Positions 48,601 through 60,600 of a stretch of DNA of 64,000 nucleotides are shown one piece after another. Within the stretch, counting starts at the first letter, position 1, and every line of letters begins with the position of its first letter. Source of the DNA: Olavius algarvensis associated proteobacterium Delta 3 (lineage in GTDB: Bacteria; Desulfobacterota; Desulfobacteria; Desulfobacterales; CAFBRK01); contig CAFBRK010000252.1 of the NCBI GenBank assembly GCA_903231505.1, positions 1-64,000 on the forward strand, read 5' to 3'. The translations under genes and the position numbers were made by a program. The notes under the pieces were generated by a model, which was not told the origin of the DNA, ran no database searches, and saw only the letters and a list, made by a program, of their open reading frames with translations.

Positions 48601-51600
48601 ACCATCGCCGAGCAGACCATGACCGGGGACGTGGCCATCACCCAGACCACGGATGGGTTGGGCCGGACGGTTCTGTTGGTCGCCATCGAACACCTCACGG
48701 TTCGGCTGGGACGCACCAACGGTTCCGCCATCCTGGAGGTGACCGCAACATCCGGTGAGTTCATGTTTACCGAAGACGGGACGGCCGGATCCCTCGAGAA
48801 CGTCTCGGTGGCTCTGAATGTGCCCGGCGCACGGCTCGAGGGCACGTTCCATCTCCGGATCAATACGACGCCGGATCCCGTCGACGGCCTGCCTGCCGGT
48901 CCGTATCTCCGGGTCGAGGGGGAACAGGTCCAACTCAGCATTCTCGGTCAGACGCTGAACGGCACCTTCGCCTTCGAAAGCATCACCCGCAACGGGCAGC
49001 AGATCGTGCGGGTGGCGGCCTCCGACGTGTCCCTATTCCTGGGCAGCAACGGCGGCACCGACGGGGATCCCGGCGATGACGCCGGCTTGCAGATCGTCAA
49101 CGGCCAGGGGGTGTTCCTGCTGTTGCCCGCCGGTGTGGCCGGCCGGATCAGCGCTACCATATCCCTACGTCCCGATACCATTTCCCTCAGCGGCGTCTTT
49201 ACCCTGGAAATCAACACCGCCCCCGTCCGCATTGCCGAGTCCTTCCAGATCGGAGCCAGCACGACCCAACTGGATCTGCCGATCGGTCCGTTCCTGCGGG
49301 TCACCGGCGACGATGTGAGCATCGCCGTGCTGGGCCAGCAACTCCAGGGCGACTTTGTCGTCGAACAGGTCGTTATCGGCCGGGGGGACGATAACCTGCC
49401 CGGCACCGACGACGATGAAAAGGCGGTTCGCATCTCCGTCAGTAACGTCTCCCTAAGCCTTGGAGACGGCGCCACGGGCTTTCTGACGGTTACCGAAGGG
49501 ACCGGCAATTTCTTGATCCTCAACGCCCCGGACGGCGGGGGCACGATGACTCCGGGTATCGCCGGACAGCTAAACGCCACCGTGGGCTTGAATGTGCCGG
49601 GCGTCACCCTTAGCGGTGACCTGGTGGTCGACGTCAACACCACCGGACAGGCCATCGATGAAGTGGTATTCGTGGGCGGGTTGCCGGTCGAGCTCCAACT
49701 GGATGCCGGAGAATATGTCCGCGTTTACGGGACCGGTGTCCAGCTGAACGTTCTCGGTCTGACCCTGAGTGGTAATTTTTCCTTCCAGCAGGACGCGCTC
49801 GATCCGGACGGCATACCCGACAGCGGTGATGAAACCCGGATCGTAGCGGTGACGTTCGACACCGTGGAATTCGGCCTGGGAGACGGCGCCACCGATGTTG
49901 TTCGTGTCACCGACGGTGTTGGAGAGTTTGTCCTGATCGCAACCGGCCTATACGGCCAGTTTGCCGGATCCGTGGCGGTAGATGTTCCGTCGGTCGCCTT
50001 TGGCGGCGCATTTGAGATCCAGGTCAATACGACCGCCGTTGTCCAGACCATCGCATCGGAGAACCTTGAGGCGAACAGCCTGTCTATCGAGGGAACCGGC
50101 GTCAGTCTGGAGATCGCGGGCCAGCGTATCGGTGCCGACTTCTTCTCGATTCGTCAGGTGACCACCGCCGGTCCTGACGGGGATCTTGCCGCCACCGATG
50201 ACAATGGGACCGCGGTGGCGATTGGGATCGACAACCTGACGGTCCAACTGGGCGCTCCGGGCAGCCCGTTTGTCGATATTACGTCAGCGGCCGACCTGGA
50301 CGGTGCGATGCTGGTGACCGGTGCCGGCGTGGCCGCCACTTTCAGCGGCAGTGTCACACCGGGCACGTTCAATTTGCCGGCCGGTATCACCATTACCGCC
50401 GCCCAGTTTACCTTCGAGATCAACACCGGCCTGGTTCCGGTGGACGAGCGGTTTGAATTGCCATCCGGGGAGAGGTTCCTTGTCCTCCCGGCCGGTCCCT
50501 TCCTGCGGGTGGAAGTCACCGGCGCCACGCTGAGTTTGAGCGGGATCGATCTGCAGGGCAGCTTTGTTTTCGATCAAAGCACCCGGTTCGAGTTCCAACC
50601 GGGGCAGGCCATCGAGGGGGCGGACATCGCCGACACCTCTGCCGTTCTCCTGTCCGATGTGGATGCTGACGGGGACCTGGATCTGATAACGGCCACCATC
50701 AGCGCGGCCAATCGTCTCTATCTGAACCGGGGACAGCAGGAGGACGCTGACGGGAATCCGGTCACCGACGATTTCGGAAACACCATCTGGCTGGGATTTG
50801 AAAACGGTCAGAATATCACCGGGGATACCGATGCGACCACGGCGCTGGCCGTGGCCGACGTCGACAACGACGGATACCCCGACCTGTTTGTCGGCAACCA
50901 GGTTGGCCCGAACAGGGTCTATCGGAACCTGGGCACCCAAGCGGACGGCAACGACGAGCTGGTATGGTTGGGATTCGACAGCGGTCAGAACGTTTCCAGC
51001 GACAGCCACGCCACCACCTCCCTGGCCGCGGATGACCTCAGCGGGGACGGCCTGGCGGATCTCGTGGTCGGCAACAACGGAGAGGCCAACCGCATCTACC
51101 TGAACCAGGGCTTCGATGGGGTCTCCGGTGACTGGCTCGGGTTCGGTGCCGGTCAGGACGTGGAAACCGGCGAAAGCGATGCCACCATGGCGGTCGCCCT
51201 CGGGGACGTGGACGGCGACGACGACCTGGACCTGATCACCGGCAATACCGGGGCCGCGGGTGCCCCCAACACGCTCTATCGGAATGACGGGACCGGTATC
51301 TTCGCAAAAGAGATCGACGTCGATCTGTTCCCGGATGATGTCCATGCCACGACCACCCTTCTGTTGACAGATATCAACGGTGACGGGTCCCCCGACCTGG
51401 TCGTGGGGAATGACCTGGAGGCCAACCAGCTATATATAAATGAAGGGCTTGATCTCAACGGCGCCGACACAACCTGGAATGGATTCGCTGCCGCCCAGAC
51501 GATCACCGATGATGCCGACGCCACGACGGCCGTTACGGCCGGAGACACCGACGGCGACGGGGACGTGGACCTGGTTTTTGCCACCAACGGCGGCGCCAAC

Positions 51601-54600
51601 AAGCTCTACCGGAACAACGGGTCCCCGGGCGCGCCCTTTGATGATATTCTGGTCGCCCCATTGACCGAAGATACCGGAGTGGTCGGCGATGCCACAACCG
51701 GCCTGGCCCTGGGGAACGTTGACGGCGACCGGGATCTGGATCTGGTATCGGGTAACGCGCAGCAGGTCAACGTCATCTACGCCAATGCGCCGGTGGCCGT
51801 CACCCGGATCGGGCTGGTGGGCATCAGCGTGACGGTTGGCGACCAGGGCATTACCGACGGGCAAGGCGCCTTTATTTTGACCGATGTCGGGGTCGCCGGA
51901 TTCCTTTCCGGAACCATCTCGGTGGCGCCGGGCGGTGGCAGCGTCAGCGTGGGCGGCACCCTGGGCGGCCGGATCAACACCACGGGAGGCCCTGTCGATG
52001 AGACCGTCATCGTGGCCGGACAAACCCTCCGCATCAAATTTGACGGGCCGCAACCCTTCGAGTTCTTCGGCTCCGATTTTACCCTGAGCATCGGTGACGT
52101 TGTCACGGTGGAAGGCGATTTTGCCTTTGGCAACAATGAACTGACCGGACTCAACGCCAGGGTCTTCATGGGCGATGGGCCGGCGTTTCTCGATGCGGCC
52201 GGCACCGAGCCGAACCCCAGCGCCCGGGGCGTGATGCTGTCCGAGGCGGCCTTCTTCTACCGCAAAGGCTCCGGCGGCACATTTGCGTTTTATGCCGTCG
52301 GGAATGTGGAGTTGTTGGGCATCCCCGGGATCTCGTTCTCCGGCCGCGCCGAGATTCGTCTGCACAACACGGGAGTCGCCGGTGATATCGCCATCACCTT
52401 CCCGGAACCGATCACCCTTCCGGACGGCAGCACAACGAGCAGCGTCACCCTTGCCGCCGACACGCCCTTTGAATTTCAGGGCAGCAACATGGCACTGGAT
52501 GTTCTGGGGCAAACCCTGACCGGTGATTTCTCCTTTACCCGGGAAGACGACGGGTCGTTTACCGTCGGTTTGTCCCAGGTCACTCTCAATCTGGGCGACA
52601 AGGATTCCAACGATCTGCATCCGGTCAGTGTTACGGTCACCACCGGGTTGCTGACCATGGGCGATGCCGGCCTGTACGGGGAACTGACCGCCGTGCCGAC
52701 CATCCGCATCGATGGTTTCAACATCGCCACCACCGTGACGCTTCGCATCAACACCACCCCGGATCCGGTGGATCACGATGATAATCCGGGAACAGATATG
52801 ATTCCCGCCAATTCGGTCCGGGTGGCGGCCGATGACGCCGGTGTGACGATCCTGGGACAAAGCCTGATCGGCGACTTCGTGTTTGAGCAGATCATCGGAG
52901 AGCTCAGCCCCCAGGCCCAGAACATCCCCGATGCCCAGCCGCCCAAAATCATCCGTATCGGTGCAGCTGAGGTGACGTTCTTCCTCGGAACGCCGGGCGC
53001 CGGCGTCCGGGTCGAAGACGGGGTCGGCATGTTTCTGGTGACCCCGGCCGGTATTGCCGGGCGTTTGGGGGGGACCATTTCTGTTGAAATTCCCGGAGAT
53101 GCCCCGGTCGACTTCCAGGGAGAGCTTGGTGTCGCTGTCAATACGGCTGTGGTGGCTGTCGATGAACAGATCGAGGTGGGCTCCGAGACCCTGACGATCA
53201 ACCTTCCGGCCGGGCCCTATTTCCGCGTCGAGGGCACCGACATCCGGCTCAACCTGCTGGGCCAGCGCGTCGGCGGGGATTTTATTTTTGAACAGACCGT
53301 CTCTGACACGGGAGCCACGGTGGTGCGCGTTCTGGCCCAGAACGTAAGCGGCCGGCTCGGTGACGGCGTCACGGATTTTGTGACCCTGCAGAGCAGGTTC
53401 GGATTTTTTGTCATCACCGGTGGTGCCTCCGGCGGGCTGGCCGGAGAGCTCGGCGGCACCGTATCGGTGAACATCCCGGGCGTGGAGATCTCCGGCGACA
53501 TCTCCTTGGCCATCAACAACACCATCGGTCAGATCGACGAGACCATCACCTTTGGCCCCCAAAATGACGATACCACGGCCGTGGTTCTTGGGAATGTCAA
53601 TGGCGATGTGCGTCCCGATCTGATTACCGGCAGTTACAACCAGACGAACCTCCTCTACCTCAATGACGGTTCCGGAAATCCCTTCGATTCCTTGGCGGCC
53701 CTGGAAATCGGGTCCGAAAGCGATCCGACCACCTCCCTGGCCCTTGGGGATCTCAACGACGACGGTATCCCCGATCTGGTTGTCGGCAACGCCCAGGGAA
53801 CCCCAAACCGGGTCTATCTCAATGACGGCACCGGCATCTTTGTTGTGGCGGGCGACATGGATGTCAACAGCGCCAGCGATACGTCGGCACTGGTCCTTGG
53901 CGATATCGACGGTGATGAGACGCTGGACGTGATCGTCGGGCGCGACGGTGTCGAAAATGTCTATTTCAGAAACCTGGGCCGGGATTCCGACGGGAACTGG
54001 CTCGGATTCGAACCCGGTGCCGCCGTCGGCAGCGAAACCGACGCCACTAAGGCCCTGGCCCTCGGGGATGTGGACAACGACGGCGATCCGGATCTCATCG
54101 CCGGCAATTCCGGCCAGCCGGTGCGCCTGTATCTTAACGACACCGGCAATCTCTCGCTCAACGATGTCCTGCTGCCGACGTTGACCGCACCGGTGACCGC
54201 CCTGGCCATGGGCGATGTGGACAGCGACGAGTTCCTCGATCTGGTCGTCGGCATTGCCGGCCAGTCCAACCAACTGTTTATGAACAACGGGCTGGATAAC
54301 ACCAACGCCTGGCTGGGCTTTGGGAGCCCGACCGTGATCAACGGGGCGGCCGATTCGATCAACACCACTGCTGCCCTGGAACTCCTTGACGTGGACACCG
54401 ACGGTGACCTGGACATCGTCGAGGGCAATGGCGGGGTGAGCGGCGAGACCGATCGCCTCTATCTCAACGACGGTGCCGGTGGGTATGCCCTCGATACCCC
54501 CGGCAAGTTCACCACAGCGGTGGGGATCACCACCTCCCTGGCCTCCGGTGATGTGGACGTGGACGGCGATACCGATCTGATCGTGGGCCTGTATGACGCC

Positions 54601-57600
54601 CCGAACCGGATCCATCTAAACGATGATATCGGGAACCTGGGCGACGGGCGTCCCATCGGCGTGGTCCGGCTGGAGCTTCCCGCCGGAGCCGGGGGCGCGT
54701 ATCTCCGCTTTAGCGGAGACAATATCGAGATGCGGATCCTGGGTCAGGTCCTGACCGGTTCGTTCCGCTTTGAGCAGCAGAGCCGGCCCGACGGGGAGCG
54801 GGTGGTCACCGTTGAGGTGCCGTCCGCCACGTTAAGCCTGGCCGAAGGGTTGGCGGATCTCAACCTGAGCGGTTCCATGCTTTTGACCGGCAGCGGCCTG
54901 GCGGCCAAACTGTCCCTGGGTGCATCCCTGAATCTGGGTCCCGTGGAGTTGAGCGGCGATCTGAACCTGCTCGTCAACACCCTGGAGACCCCGGCGATTC
55001 TCAATGATGTCGATCAGACTTATCTGCCGGCCGGCCCGTTCCTCCGCATCGAGGGAACCGGAATCCAGGTGACCATCGGCACGGTTACCCTCACCGGGGA
55101 TTTCGTCATCCAGCAGACCACCAACCAGGCCGGACAGCGGCGGCTGACCATCGCTGTGGCCAATGCCGGCCTGTCGATCGGCGATATCGGGATCACCGAC
55201 GGGGAGGGCATCTTGTTGGTGCTGCCCGATGGGCTGGCCGGATCTTTGGACGCGGCCATCGATTTGAGCGGCATCGTCGACGGGGTGACGTTTACCGGCC
55301 GTTTTGCCATCGCCGTCAACCAGGTTTCCCGCGCCATCACCGAAGAGGTCCAGGTCAACGGAGAAACCGTGTCGGTGAACCTGCCGGCCGGCCCCTTTGT
55401 CCGGGTGGAAGGACGGGGCGTCGAGCTGACGATTATGGGGCAGACCCTGGGCGGCGACTTCTCCTTTGAGCAGGTGACCGGGGCAGGACTTGACGGCGTC
55501 ATCGACACCGGGGACGACACGGCAATGACCCGGATTGCGGCCAGCAACGTGCATCTCAGTCTGGGCAGCGCCACCACCGATTTTGTCACGCTGTCCGACG
55601 GACAGGGCAGTTTTCTGCTGATCGATGACGGTCTCGACTCCCGTCTGGCCGGCGGACTCAGCGGAACGGTCAACGTTCTGATACCGGGCATTACCCTTTC
55701 GGGAACCCTCGGCCTGGAGATCAACGATACCGGCAATGCCGTCAACGAAACCTTCCGTGTCGGCGGCACCGATCAGCAGCTGGTGCTCGACACCGGCAAT
55801 TATGTCCGGATCAACGGCACGGGTCTGATTCTCGAAGTCCTGGGGCAGCGCCTCGGCGGCGATTTCAGCTTCGAGCAGAGCCGGGCGGCCGGACCCGATA
55901 ACACCCTTGGTACCGACGACGATCCGCGGATCCTCCGGCTGGGGATACAAAACGCGATCATCTTCCTTGGCGACGCCGGGGATCCGGAAACCCAGGCTGA
56001 CGACGTCGGCGTCCAGGTGACCCAAACCGGCGCCCAGGAAGCCAAGTTCCTGGTGACCGAAGCGGGGATTGCCGGCGAACTCGAGGCCTCCGTTGCTCTG
56101 AGGGGCATCCAGGGGCTGAGTCTGGGCGGTACCATTACGCTCCAGATCAATGCTACCGAACAGGCCGTCAACGAAACATTCGAGGGGCTCGGATCACCGC
56201 TTGTGCTGCCGGCCGGTCCTTACCTGCGGGTGGAGGTCGACGGCAGCCTGACCCTTGCCGGCCAGGCGCTGAGCGGTGTCTTTGCGTTTGAACAAACCCG
56301 GGGTGCCGGTCCTGACGGGGTCCTGAACACCACCGACGACATTGGTATACTGCGGATTGCGGCGGCCATCGATCTCCTGCTCATTGGAGACGACAATGAT
56401 ACGCCCGGGGTCGACGATGACGCCGGCATCCGGATCTCCGAAGGTCTCGGCAAATTCCTGATCACGCCGGCGGGGTTTGCCGGAGAGCTCAGTGCTTCCG
56501 CCGTGATGACCATTCCAGGCATTGCCAGCGCTTCGGCCGAAGGGATTCTGGTTCAGATCAACACCACCGATCAGGCGGTCCATGAAACTTTCCGGCTCCG
56601 TGACGACATCGAAACCCTGGTGCTGCCGGCCGGCCCATTTATCAGCGCGGCGGTTTCGGGCCTGTCCCTCGACATATTCGGACAACGCCTGACCGGTGAT
56701 TTTACCTTCACCCGACGCAGCACCGGCGACGGTCTCGACAATATCCCGGGAACGGAGGATGATCCCGTGGAGATCCGGGTCGCCGCCCGCAACGTGACCC
56801 TGCGACTCGGCACAGACGCCCGGGATTTCGTCGTGGTACAGGACGGCACGGGAGATCTTCAGATTTTCGGCGGCCCCGACGGCGGTCTGGCCGGCCGCCT
56901 CTCCGCCACGGTAACCGTGGATGTGCCCGGCGTGATGGTCAGTGGGACCTTCGAGGTGCGCATCAATTCCACCCCGGATGATGTGCCCCTCGATGTGGGC
57001 GGCGGCACTGTGATCACCCTGACGCCGGGGGTTCAGGTCACGGGCACCGGTATCCGCCTGACCATCCTGGGACAGACCATCACCGGCAGTGTCGCTTTTG
57101 AGAAGGACAGCACGAATAACGCGGTCGGTGTCGCGGTCCTAGACGCACGACTCGAGCTGGGTGACGGCGAAGATCCCTTTGTGACGGTCACCATCGATCA
57201 GGGCGCCATCCTGATTACCAACCAGGGCCTGGCCGCCCGGATGACCGCCGGCATCACCCTCAACCCGGCCCTGAGCGAGGACTTCAGCTTTACCGGATCG
57301 GTCACCGTCGCCATCAACACCACCAATGCCGCTGTCAACAAGACATTCGACATCGGCGGTGCCGGAACGGTCAGCCTGAATCTGGCCGCCGGCCCGTTCC
57401 TCCGGGTGCAGGCGGGTACCCCTGGAAACCCCGTCGAACTGGAGATCTTCGGACAGCGGTTTGCCGCGGTCGTTGCCTTTGAGCAGGTGACCACCGAGGG
57501 CGGCAACAAGGTTATCCGCATCGGGCTTACCGAGGTGGCACTCTTTATCGGTGACGACAAGAACACGGTAAATACCGGGGATGATATCGGGATTGCCCTG

Positions 57601-60600
57601 ACTGCCGGAGCCGGTTCGGTGCTCATCACCCCCCAGGGTATCGCCGGCGAGTTCGAAGGCCAGGTGGACCTGTTGAACATTCCGTTCGAGATCTCCACCA
57701 CGATCCGCATTCAAATCAACAACCTCGGCATAGCGGTCAGGGAAACGTTCACTTTTACAAACGCCGTCGGCGACATCCAAACGCAGATTCTCGATCTTCC
57801 GGCCGGACCCTATTTCCGGGCAGCCGCACTCAATACGGAAATTCTTTTCGGGGGACCGGGGCTGAAAGGCGATTTTGTTTTCCAGCGGGCCATAAGGGCC
57901 GGTGCGGATGGAGAGCTCGGCACCGGTGACGACGAGACCATTACCCTGGTCGGGGCCGCCAATATTGCATTCTCGGTGGACGGTGATTTTCTCAACCCGG
58001 ATCTGAGCGGCGGCCAGGGCGCATTTGCCATCTTTGACGACGGTATTGCCGGATTTATCTCCGGAAAGGCCGAACTCCCGGATGTGGGATTGGGGCTCGA
58101 GGTCGGGGCCACGGTCGGCCTTGGCATCAATGACACCGGCCGGGATATCCTGGAAACGATCGACATCAACGGGCAAACCCTGGTGATCGACCTGCGGGCC
58201 GACCAGGATTTTGTGCTCCTCGTCCAGGATCTCGATTTCAACTTCAATGACCTCCTGGAGATCCGGGGCAATTTTGCCTTCGGCGGGGATGGGTCCTTTG
58301 AAGGAGAAGGCCTTGAAGTGTTCATTGGCCAGGGCCCCTCCCTGAAAGACGACGGCACCCCGAACCCGGATGCGGTGGGCGTGTTGCTGACCAATGCGTC
58401 ACTGGCTTTCCAGAGATACACCGGTGATGCCCAGTATACCCTGTACGCCTCCGGCACCATCGCCCTGGTGGGTCTGGACGGGCTCCAGATCGAGGGCACC
58501 GCCACCTTCTCGATCAACACGACACCCCAGGTCCGCACCATTGCCACCCCCGGCGGGGACCAGAGCATCGGGCCCAACAGCTTCCTGTTCATCGGCAGCC
58601 CGGTCAGCTTCCGTGTGCCCGGCGTGCTGGATATCACCGGCGCCCTGGCCATCAGCCGCAAGCCCAGCGGTGTGCTCGATGTGAGCATCGCATCGGCGTC
58701 GGTCACCGTCACCGTCAAAGACCAGGAAGTCTTTAGCATCAGCGGCAATGCCAGCTTCTCCATCGGCGGGGCTGACGGCTTCCGGCTCCAGAATTTCAAG
58801 GTCGATGGATTCTCCATCTTCGGCCAGGATGCCGGCCTTCTTGCCGGCGGTGGTGTTGCCGCGCTGGCCGCCGAAGACGGCGATGCCGACCCGGTGCCCC
58901 TGGCCTTTCCCACCGCGGATCTGTATGCCCCCTTTAACGGGGCCGTGGTGGTGGGGAGCGGGTTCCGCACAGCCGGGTATGTGGATGTCCTGTTCAACGA
59001 TCCCAACCGGGTCGGCCTGAACACGGTAACCATCCTTGACGACACCCCCGAACTGGAACTGTTTTTCAACGGCCAGGCCGTCACTATTTCCGGGCTGCCG
59101 ACCCAGCTGGTCTACCAATCCGACAACGGCGCCCTGGTTCCGTCCACGGATCTGAGCGGCTCGGCCCTGGCCACTGCCGTTCCGAGCAACATTTTCCGGT
59201 ACGCCATCACCGGCAGTATCAGCGGTAACGTCGGCCTGGTCACCGTGAACATCCTGGCCCAGTCCTTCTCGGACAACTCCGGCACCGGCAACTTTGCCGA
59301 AACCGAGCAGTTCAACCTGGTGGCCAACGAGGGCGACCAGCCCGGCCCCACGGCACAGCTGAGCAGCCCGACCAACGGCGCGACCCTCACCGCCCAGTCA
59401 ATTAACGCCAAGCGGTATATCGACGTGACCTTCGTCAGTCAGGACGGCAGCGCCATCGTTAAAAACAGCATCAACGGCGATGAGATCCGGATTGTCGGAC
59501 CGGGCGTGGCCGACCTGAAGGTGGACGGGGCCAATGTGCCGGACATTGTCGGCTCGCCCATGCTGATTTCCGGAACCGGGGATGAATCCACCACCCGGAC
59601 CTACCGGTACTTTCTAAAGGATCAGGATAAGGATAACGCCACCGAGCTGTTCCAGCCCGGTGAAGTCACGGTCGAAATCATCAACAATACCTTTACGACG
59701 GCAGCCGGCGTCCATAACGGACTGGCCGATCCGAGCTCACCGCCGGTCTTGAAACAGAGCTTTACCCTCGAGGCTTCGGCACCCGGGGCCGCCGACAGCG
59801 ACGAGCCCCTGGCCCTCGGCCCGCTGACCCTCCAGGGCCCCAGTATAGGTATCGAAGACATCGGCTTCAAGGACGGCATGCTGGTGCTGACCATCGGCAT
59901 CGGTGTGGACCGGGCGTCCCTTAATTTCGGGGGCGACGGCAATTCCACCACCCCGTCTGCCGAGCAGCAGAACAGCGGCGTTACCGCGGAGCTGACCGGG
60001 ATTCTGGGGACCTTCGATCTGGCCGTGGATGCCTTCGGGCTCCTGAGCGGGAACTTCCGGGTGGAACTTCCCGGCAAGTTCGGGCTCCGGGTCGCGGCCC
60101 TGGAGGTAGAAATCCCGGATGTGGTCACCGTCACCGCCGAGGGGATCGTTATTCAATATGATCCGGACGCCGATCGCGACCAGGAGCTGGTCCGGATTGA
60201 GACCGCCACCATCCAGTTCCAGAAGTTTGCCCTGCGGGGCACGATCCGGCCCTTTGATCCGGATCCGAACGATCCCAACAACGACCTGATCCCCGGTCTG
60301 GTGGTCCGCCAGAACGGCTTTGCATTAGGTGTGGCCGAACTTTGCTACGGGTGCGAGGATCCCGAGACCGCCCTGACGTCGACCAACGGTCAGACCTCCA
60401 TCAAGTTCGGTGATATCCTCGAGTTCGACGACATCCGCATCGGGGTCAAGAACTTCGACGTCAATTTCGATACACCGGAGCCCTTCAGCGGCTCGATCTT
60501 CGTGGCCTCGGGTGGCGCCAAGTTCCTGCCCGGAAGGCCCGTCTCGGCAACCCTCACTGATCGCCAGAGCCCCGATGATAAAAATTCGGACGGCTCCGAC

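Larger units (their letters stand above)
44401..58700 (+). repeat. Array of about 30 beta-repeats with four 'GxGP' modules
   Basis: Residues about 10582-15348. The short unit (about 96-142 residues, mean about 127) has the consensus LPAGPYLRVEGTGV, LGQTLTGDFSFEQ, an Asp-rich GPDG-x-L-x-T-x-DD loop, TRIAAxNVSLSLGDG, GxFLITxxGLAGRLSG and VPGVxLSGTFxLxINTTG. I count 27 short units plus a degenerate last one. The longer GxGP module (VFAGEGLDIFLGQGPARL and relatives) occurs at about 44401, 47041, 52081 and 58231 and separates runs of 6, 9 and 12 short units. Two FG-GAP propellers interrupt the array. No named family is recognised. It probably forms a long extracellular rod. Confidence 0.75.

Noticed and set aside
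51430..54615. Antisense open frame of 1,061 codons
   Set aside because: Shadow of the FG-GAP and beta-repeat codons (GAC/GGC/GTC read backwards). No domain content of its own.
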